Source: Paracoccus fontiphilus (lineage in GTDB: Bacteria > Pseudomonadota > Alphaproteobacteria > Rhodobacterales > Rhodobacteraceae). From it: 40,682 nucleotides of DNA. Below the pieces are notes generated by a model, which had not been told where the DNA came from, made no database searches, and saw only the letters and a program-made list of their open reading frames with translations. The stretch spans positions 1-40,682 of the forward strand of contig NZ_JAFNAW010000033.1 in NCBI RefSeq assembly GCF_017356265.1, read 5' to 3'. Positions 35,978 through 40,682 of the stretch are shown piece after piece (position 1 is the first letter of the stretch; each line of letters starts with the position of its first letter). A program made the position numbers and the translations under genes.

Positions 35978-36856
35978 TCACAAGCCTCCCGGAAAGTCGG
36001 TTTCCAGGCTTTGGGTGATCGTGTCGCCGTCGCGCCAGCTGTCCTGGCGTTGCAGGACCGGCAGGCGGTCCACCGGCGCATCCAGGCGCGGCAGGCTGTT
36101 CAGCAGCCCCTGGGTATAGGGGTGGCGGGCCTTGTGCAGATCCTTCGCGGCCAGTGTTTCGACGATCCGGCCCGCATACATGATCAGCACCCGGTCGCAG
36201 AACTGCGCCACAAGGTTCAGGTCATGGCTGATGAAGATCAGGCCCATGCCCCGGTCGCGGACCAGGCGGTCCATGATGTTCAGGACCTCGGTCCGGACCG
36301 ACACGTCGAGGGCGCTTGTCGGTTCGTCCGCGATCAGGATTTCCGGGTCCGGGGCCAGCATCATGGCGATCATGATGCGCTGGCCCATGCCGCCCGATAC
36401 CTCGTGCGGATAGGCGCCCATGACCCGTTCCGGGTCGCGGATCTGGACGGCAGCCAGCATGTCCAGCGCCTTTTGCCGGGCGGTGGCGCGGTTGCCACCG
36501 GCGTGGAGGCGGTAGGCCTCGACGATCTGGTCACCGATGGTCATCACCGGGTTCAGGCTGAACTTGGGATCCTGCATGACCATGCTGATCCGGTTGCCGC
36601 GGATCTTCCGCATCCGGCGTTCGGACAGGTTCAGGATCGGCTGGCCTTCGAGGTCGAGGCGGTCTGCGGTCACGCGGCCGGGCGCGCGGACAAGGCCCAG
36701 GATCGCGCGGCCGGTCATGGACTTGCCCGACCCCGATTCGCCGACCACCCCCAGGCGTTCGCGGCCCAGGTTGAAGCTGATGCCCCGCACGGCCTCGAAC
36801 GTGCCTTGGCGGGTGGGAAAGGCGACGCGCAGGTTTTGCACAGACAGCAGCGTCAT
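35978..36856 (-). CDS. peptide ABC transporter ATPase (DppD/OppD-like)
   Basis: A 292-residue ABC ATPase. Walker A GESGSGKS is at 39-46, the signature is VSGGMGQRI and Walker B is ILIADEPTSALD, with the HPYTQGLLNSLPRLD segment of the oligopeptide/dipeptide C-terminal region present. ATG 36856 (MTLLSVQNLR) overlaps the stop of the upstream permease gene (ATGA). A longer upstream open frame merely continues through the permease sequence in another frame. Confidence 0.92.
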   Translation of the reverse strand: MTLLSVQNLRVAFPTRQGTFEAVRGISFNLGRERLGVVGESGSGKSMTGRAILGLVRAPGRVTADRLDLEGQPILNLSERRMRKIRGNRISMVMQDPKFSLNPVMTIGDQIVEAYRLHAGGNRATARQKALDMLAAVQIRDPERVMGAYPHEVSGGMGQRIMIAMMLAPDPEILIADEPTSALDVSVRTEVLNIMDRLVRDRGMGLIFISHDLNLVAQFCDRVLIMYAGRIVETLAAKDLHKARHPYTQGLLNSLPRLDAPVDRLPVLQRQDSWRDGDTITQSLETDFPGGL

Positions 36857-37749
36857 TCCTTGGCCCCCTTCGGGTCCAGCACGTCGCGCAAGCCGTCGCC
36901 CAGCAGGTTGAAGGCCATCGAGACGATGAAGATCGCGATCCCCGGCATGGCGGCGACCCACCAGAAGTCTAGGATATAGGTCCGCCCGTCCGAGATCATC
37001 GCCCCCCATTCCGGCATCGGCGGCTGCGCCCCGAGGCCTAGGAAGCCCAGGCCCGCCGCCGACAGGATGATCCCCGCCATGTCCAAGGCCACCCGCACGA
37101 TCAGCGACGAGACGCAGAGCGGCCAGATGTGCTTGATGAGCAGGCGCAGCGGCCCCGCGCCCTGCAGGCGGGCGGCGGCGATGAAGTCGGCGTTGCGGAT
37201 GGTCAGCGTTTCCGCCCGCGCAAGCCGGGCATAAGGGGGCCAGGCGGTCAGGGCCAGCGCCAGAACGGCGTTGGTGATGCTGGCGCCAAGCGCCGCCACG
37301 AAGGCCAGGGCCAGGATCAGCTTGGGGAAGGCCAGGAAGATGTCGGTGATCCGCATCAGCACCTGATCGACCCAGCCCCCCGCGAAGCCCGCCACCGTGC
37401 CGATGAACAGCCCGATCACCGGCGCGATCAGGGCCACGGTGCCGACGATGAACAGCGTGATGCGCGAGCCGTGGATCAGCCGCGACAGGATGTCCCGGCC
37501 AAGCGCGTCGGTGCCCAGCCAGTGTTCGGCGGACGGCGGTTGCAGCCGTCCGGCCAGGTTCTGCGTGAACGGGCTTTGCGGGGCCAGCCAGGGCGCCAGG
37601 ACCGCCATGCCGATCAGCAGGACCAGCACGATCAGGCCCAGCATCGCCAGCTTGTTGCCCCGGAAGGTCAGCCAGCCCTGATACAGCGCGCCCATGCGCG
37701 CCTGCCGGCGGGTCTGGGGGGCGTCGGAAAGGAGCCAGGCGCGGTTCAT
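36853..37749 (-). CDS. peptide ABC transporter permease (DppC-like)
   Basis: A 298-residue inner-membrane permease. The N-terminal OppC-type segment (FRGNKLAMLGLIVLVLLIGM) and the periplasmic HWLGTDALGRDILSRLIHG loop, diagnostic of DppC/OppC, precede a five-helix BPD domain. The cytoplasmic EAA-like loop FIAAARLQGAGPLRLL contacts the ATPases. ATG 37749 overlaps the upstream permease stop (ATGA). Confidence 0.93.
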   Translation of the reverse strand: MNRAWLLSDAPQTRRQARMGALYQGWLTFRGNKLAMLGLIVLVLLIGMAVLAPWLAPQSPFTQNLAGRLQPPSAEHWLGTDALGRDILSRLIHGSRITLFIVGTVALIAPVIGLFIGTVAGFAGGWVDQVLMRITDIFLAFPKLILALAFVAALGASITNAVLALALTAWPPYARLARAETLTIRNADFIAAARLQGAGPLRLLIKHIWPLCVSSLIVRVALDMAGIILSAAGLGFLGLGAQPPMPEWGAMISDGRTYILDFWWVAAMPGIAIFIVSMAFNLLGDGLRDVLDPKGAKE

Positions 37750-38810
37750 TTCGACCTCGGGTCCAGGACGCGATACAGGATGTCGCTGAGAAGGTTCAGC
37801 AGCACGAAGCAGGTGCCGACCACCACCGTGCCGCCAAGGACGGCGTTCATGTCGCCCGACAGCAGCGCCTTGGTGATGTATTGGCCCAAGCCGGGCCAGG
37901 AAAAGATGATCTCGGTCAGGACCGATCCTTCCAGAAGCGACCCGAAGGACAGGGCGATCACCGTGACCAGTGGAATCGAGATGTTGCGGAACGCGTGCCG
38001 CCAGATCACCGCGCGTTCGGACAGGCCCTTGACGCGGGCGGTGGTGATGTATTCGGCGGAAAGCTGTTCCAGCATGAAGCTGCGGGTCATGCGGCTGATA
38101 TAGGCGAGGCTGAAATAGCCCAGCAGGCTGGCGGGCAGGATGATGTGGGAAAAGGCGTCCTTGAACGCCCCCCAGTCGCCCGCGATCAGCGAGTCGACCA
38201 GGATGAGGCCGGTCACGGTCGGGATCATGCCGTCATGGATGATCCCCTGCCGCCCCGGCCCCCCGACCCAGCCCAGGATGCCGTAGAAGACCAGCAGTCC
38301 CATCAGCCCCAGCCAGAAGATCGGCATGGAATAGCCCACAAGCGCCACCACGCGGGCCACCTGATCGACGATCCCGCCCCGTCGGGCGGCGGCGATCACG
38401 CCCAGCGGAACGCCGATCAGCACGCCGATCAGGGTGCCCAGCGTCGCCAGTTCCACCGTCGCCGGGAACACCCGTCTGATGTCGTTCACGACCAGTTGCC
38501 CGGTCGAGATCGACCGCCCGAAGTCGCCCGTCAGCACGTCGCCCAGGTAGCGGGCGAACTGCACGTAAAGCGGCCGGTCCAGCCCCATCGCCTGATAGGC
38601 GGCATCGTATTGCGCCTGGGATGCCCGGTCGCCCACGACCTTCAGCACCGGGTCGATGGGCATCACCCGGCCGATGATGAACGTCACCAGCAGCAGGCCC
38701 AGCATTGTCAGGACCAGCGACAGGGCCGTGCCGCCGATGCTGCGGACACGGCGGCGGCGGGCGGCGGCGCGGCCGTCGCCCTGCCCCTTGTCGGTGTCGG
38801 TCACGGCCAC
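37746..38810 (-). CDS. peptide ABC transporter permease (DppB-like)
   Basis: A 354-residue inner-membrane permease with the DppB/OppB plan: a first helix (ALSLVLTMLGLLLVTFIIG), an extracytoplasmic segment with the family's GLDRPLYVQFARYLGDVL, then five helices, with the EAA-like loop YITTARVKGLSERAVI. The basic start (RAAARRRRVR) is on the cytoplasmic side. The start is GTG 38810 or GTG 38804; the first is adopted. It begins five bases after the stop of the binding-protein gene, so no separate promoter is likely. Confidence 0.93.
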   Translation of the reverse strand: MAVTDTDKGQGDGRAAARRRRVRSIGGTALSLVLTMLGLLLVTFIIGRVMPIDPVLKVVGDRASQAQYDAAYQAMGLDRPLYVQFARYLGDVLTGDFGRSISTGQLVVNDIRRVFPATVELATLGTLIGVLIGVPLGVIAAARRGGIVDQVARVVALVGYSMPIFWLGLMGLLVFYGILGWVGGPGRQGIIHDGMIPTVTGLILVDSLIAGDWGAFKDAFSHIILPASLLGYFSLAYISRMTRSFMLEQLSAEYITTARVKGLSERAVIWRHAFRNISIPLVTVIALSFGSLLEGSVLTEIIFSWPGLGQYITKALLSGDMNAVLGGTVVVGTCFVLLNLLSDILYRVLDPRSK

Positions 38811-38814
38811 GGGC

Positions 38815-40413
38815 CTATTCGCCCTTCGTCACCTGCCGATACATGACCGAGGTCACGGACCCGCCCGAGTTCCAGTTCTGCACATTCTCGCGCAGGCCGG
38901 TGTTCTCGACCCGCTGGAACAGCGGCACGATCGGCGCCTCGGCCTGATACTGCTTCTGGATGTCCAGATACATCTGCGCGCGCTTGTCGGCATCCTGTTC
39001 CAGGGTGGCGGCCACGGTGGCCTCGTTCATCGCCTGCGGCACGGCATAGGCGTTGCGCCAGGCCAGAAGACCCGTCGCCTGCGCCTCGTCGCTGTTGTCG
39101 GGGTTATAGGCGAAGGTCGCGACGTTGGTGTTCGGGTCGGAATAATCCGGCCCCCATTCACCCAGGAAGATCGGCACATCGCGGGCGCGATAGGCGTCCA
39201 GGACCTGCGCGCCGGTCATCTGCTGGATTTCCAGGGTCAGCCCGGCCTCGGCCATGGACGCCTGCAAGGCCTGCGCCACGTCCACGTATTCGCGCAGGTC
39301 GCGGACCTTGGTGGTGATGGTCTTGCCGGCCATGCCGGCTTCCTCGATCAGGGCCTTGGCCTTGGCCACGTCATAGGTCCAGGGCAGATCCTCGAGCGCA
39401 CCCAGATAGCCCTTGGGCAGGATCGACTGGTGCGGCACGAACATGCCTTTGAGGAAGCTGTTCGCGATGCCGTCGTAATCGACCAGATGCTTCATCGCCT
39501 CGATCACCTGGGGGTTCGACAGCACGGGGTCCTTCTGGTTCAGGCCCATGTAGAGGATACGGCCGCGCGGTTCGTCCTGGATCTTCACGCCCTCGACCGC
39601 GCCGATGGATTCGACATCCGTGGGCGACAGGTTGCGGGCCGCGTCGATGTCGCCCTGTTCCAGCAGCAGCCGCTGCGCGCTGGATTCCGCGACGTTGCGC
39701 ACCACCACGCGCTTCATGGCGGGGGCGCCCTGGAAATACGTCTCATAGGCGGCCAGTTGCACGGCCTCGTTCGGACGCCAGCCGGCCAGCGTATAGGGGC
39801 CGGAGCCCGCCTCGTTGGTGTTCAGCCAGGTGTTGCCCAGATCCTCGCCTTCGGCGTTCGCCATCACCGTTTCCTTGTCCACCACGCTGGCGATGTTGGC
39901 GGTCAGGCAGTTCAGCACGAAGGTCGGCGCATAGGGCTTGTCCATGTGCAGCGTCAGGGTGGTGTCGTCGAAGGTGATCTTTTCCTCGACGTTGTCGGCG
40001 GTGAAGCCGAACTGCGTCAGGATGAAGGCGGGCGTCTTGTCCAGCTTGACCGCGCGGTGCAGCGACCAGGCGGCATCCTCGGGGCGGACGGGGTTGCCGG
40101 AATGGAAGGTCACGCCCTGGCGCAGGGTGAAGGTGATGGACAGGCCGTCCTCGGACACTTCCCAGCTTTCGGCCAAGGACGGCTTGAAGCCCGCCGCCAT
40201 GTCCAGCGGGTCGAAATCCACCAGCCGGTCATAGGTGTTCTGGTTCACGTCGTTGCCCGAGAACTCGAAGCTTTGGGCCGGGTCCAGGCTGATGATGTCG
40301 TCGATGGCGGCGGCCACGACCAGCGTGTCGGCGGGCGTTTCCGCCCAGGCCGCGGGCGCGATGGCCAAGGCCGAGGCCAGCAGGATGGCGCGCGGGGTCA
40401 GGTGGTGTTTCAT
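38815..40413 (-). CDS. peptide-binding protein, SBP family 5 (DppA-like)
   Basis: A 532-residue periplasmic solute-binding protein and the first gene of the importer operon. ATG 40413 opens a signal peptide (MKHHLTPRAILLASALAIAP) with cleavage expected after AAWA; AGGGAA precedes it. The family-5 fold shows SLDPAQSFEFSGNDVNQNTY, then LAESWEVSEDGLSITFTLR, DFDPLDM, the GSGPYTL loop and VPIFLGEWGPDYSDPN. Ligand is probably a di- or oligopeptide, but related proteins bind nickel-histidine, opines or heme. The open frame upstream of the ATG carries no family similarity. Confidence 0.93.
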   Translation of the reverse strand: MKHHLTPRAILLASALAIAPAAWAETPADTLVVAAAIDDIISLDPAQSFEFSGNDVNQNTYDRLVDFDPLDMAAGFKPSLAESWEVSEDGLSITFTLRQGVTFHSGNPVRPEDAAWSLHRAVKLDKTPAFILTQFGFTADNVEEKITFDDTTLTLHMDKPYAPTFVLNCLTANIASVVDKETVMANAEGEDLGNTWLNTNEAGSGPYTLAGWRPNEAVQLAAYETYFQGAPAMKRVVVRNVAESSAQRLLLEQGDIDAARNLSPTDVESIGAVEGVKIQDEPRGRILYMGLNQKDPVLSNPQVIEAMKHLVDYDGIANSFLKGMFVPHQSILPKGYLGALEDLPWTYDVAKAKALIEEAGMAGKTITTKVRDLREYVDVAQALQASMAEAGLTLEIQQMTGAQVLDAYRARDVPIFLGEWGPDYSDPNTNVATFAYNPDNSDEAQATGLLAWRNAYAVPQAMNEATVAATLEQDADKRAQMYLDIQKQYQAEAPIVPLFQRVENTGLRENVQNWNSGGSVTSVMYRQVTKGE

Positions 40414-40435
40414 GGTGGTTCCCTGTTCTTGTCGT

Positions 40436-40453
40436 CCCCGCATCAGGGCGGGG
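40436..40453. other. hairpin in the leader of the peptide-binding protein gene
   Basis: CCCCGC-ATCAGG-GCGGGG, a perfect 6-bp stem with a 6-base loop, 23 bases ahead of the ATG in the 92-base gap. It could stabilise the message or end transcription from the gene upstream. No clear promoter is seen nearby. Confidence 0.4.
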
Positions 40454-40505
40454 TTGGATAAGGGAAACGTGACCCAAGGCGAGGCGGCTGACAAGCCCTT
40501 GATCG

Positions 40506-40682
40506 TCAAGCCTGCCGCAACGTCCGGTGGAACGCGGCCAGCCAGCGGCGGGCGTCGAACCCCGGCGGGGGCATGGCGGCATAAAGCTGGCGGTCCAGGT
40601 CGGCCATCAGGGCGGGCGCCGGCTGGCCGCGCCAGCGCAGGTGGCGGTCGGCGGCGGCGCGCAGGACGGCAAGGTCGCCTGC
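40506..40682 (-). CDS. unidentified protein, C-terminal end (partial)
   Basis: The last 58 codons of a gene entering from the right edge, ending at TGA (40508-40506). The visible part is helical and arginine-rich (LAVLRAAADRHLRWRG, ALMADLDRQLYAAMPPPGF, then ARRWLAAFHRTLRQA). The LDRQLYA pattern faintly recalls the cytoplasmic tail of BatD-type proteins, but this is too little to name it. Codon use and frame suit a real gene. Confidence 0.6.
   Translation of the reverse strand, partial: AGDLAVLRAAADRHLRWRGQPAPALMADLDRQLYAAMPPPGFDARRWLAAFHRTLRQA

Noticed and set aside
40506..40682. Naming the right-edge gene as BatD
   Set aside because: Only 58 codons are visible, and the resemblance is a faint helical pattern.

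Overview
This is a dense, very GC-rich stretch of ordinary bacterial chromosome. Almost every gap is under 200 bases and none exceeds 300. The gene families point to an alphaproteobacterium of the Rhodobacteraceae, most likely Paracoccus or a close relative: a YcjX/TIGR01620 pair, a UbiH/UbiL-type hydroxylase, a CbpA/CbpM pair, a group-IV ornithine decarboxylase and long ValRS, and a short repeat that recurs behind stop codons. The genus is an inference from family resemblance, not a database result. No tRNA, rRNA, CRISPR array or prophage was seen.

Layout. 1-71 is the tail of an IS630-type transposase that abuts the stop codon of hrpB (84-2543, -). A + strand run follows: ycjX and its membrane partner (2655-5074), then an amino-sugar kinase and a broken nagA (5099-6979). 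6966-12056 is a - strand run holding ilvD, a guanidine exporter (gdx) under a guanidine-II riboswitch, an FMN-binding oxidase-like protein, a ubiquinone hydroxylase, a small membrane protein and a pyrimidine-type 5'-nucleotidase. A tightly overlapping + strand operon (12122-14038) encodes a GntR regulator, an AlkA-type glycosylase and a carboxylesterase. Then come a VOC protein, an HNH endonuclease, dapA, a lytic transglycosylase, a DMT permease and suhB.

20600-22477 is a divergent metR-metF pair, followed by an ornithine-decarboxylase-type enzyme. 23783-26670 is a divergent HxlR regulator facing a three-gene operon (tandem DUF1428, double VOC, GST) that looks like a detoxification or stress module. 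valS, an HisC-like aminotransferase with an overlapping stand-alone RAM-domain gene, a MATE pump, cbpM-cbpA and an aldo-keto reductase follow. 35177-40413 is a complete dipeptide/oligopeptide ABC importer (SBP, two permeases, two ATPases, transcribed right to left). The window ends inside an unidentified - strand gene.

Most interesting signals. (1) A family of at least six related repeat elements made of a G/C hairpin plus a conserved tail. Five lie in gaps with the tail pointing into the stop codon of a - strand gene; the sixth lies in frame inside the hrpB helicase gene and adds about 19 residues. (2) A textbook two-hairpin guanidine-II riboswitch with its own promoter in front of gdx. (3) A nagA that carries both an internal deletion and a frameshift at a G run. 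(4) A DUF1428 gene whose two halves are nearly identical in DNA over their cores. I saw no wholly novel multi-gene defence or biosynthetic system here.
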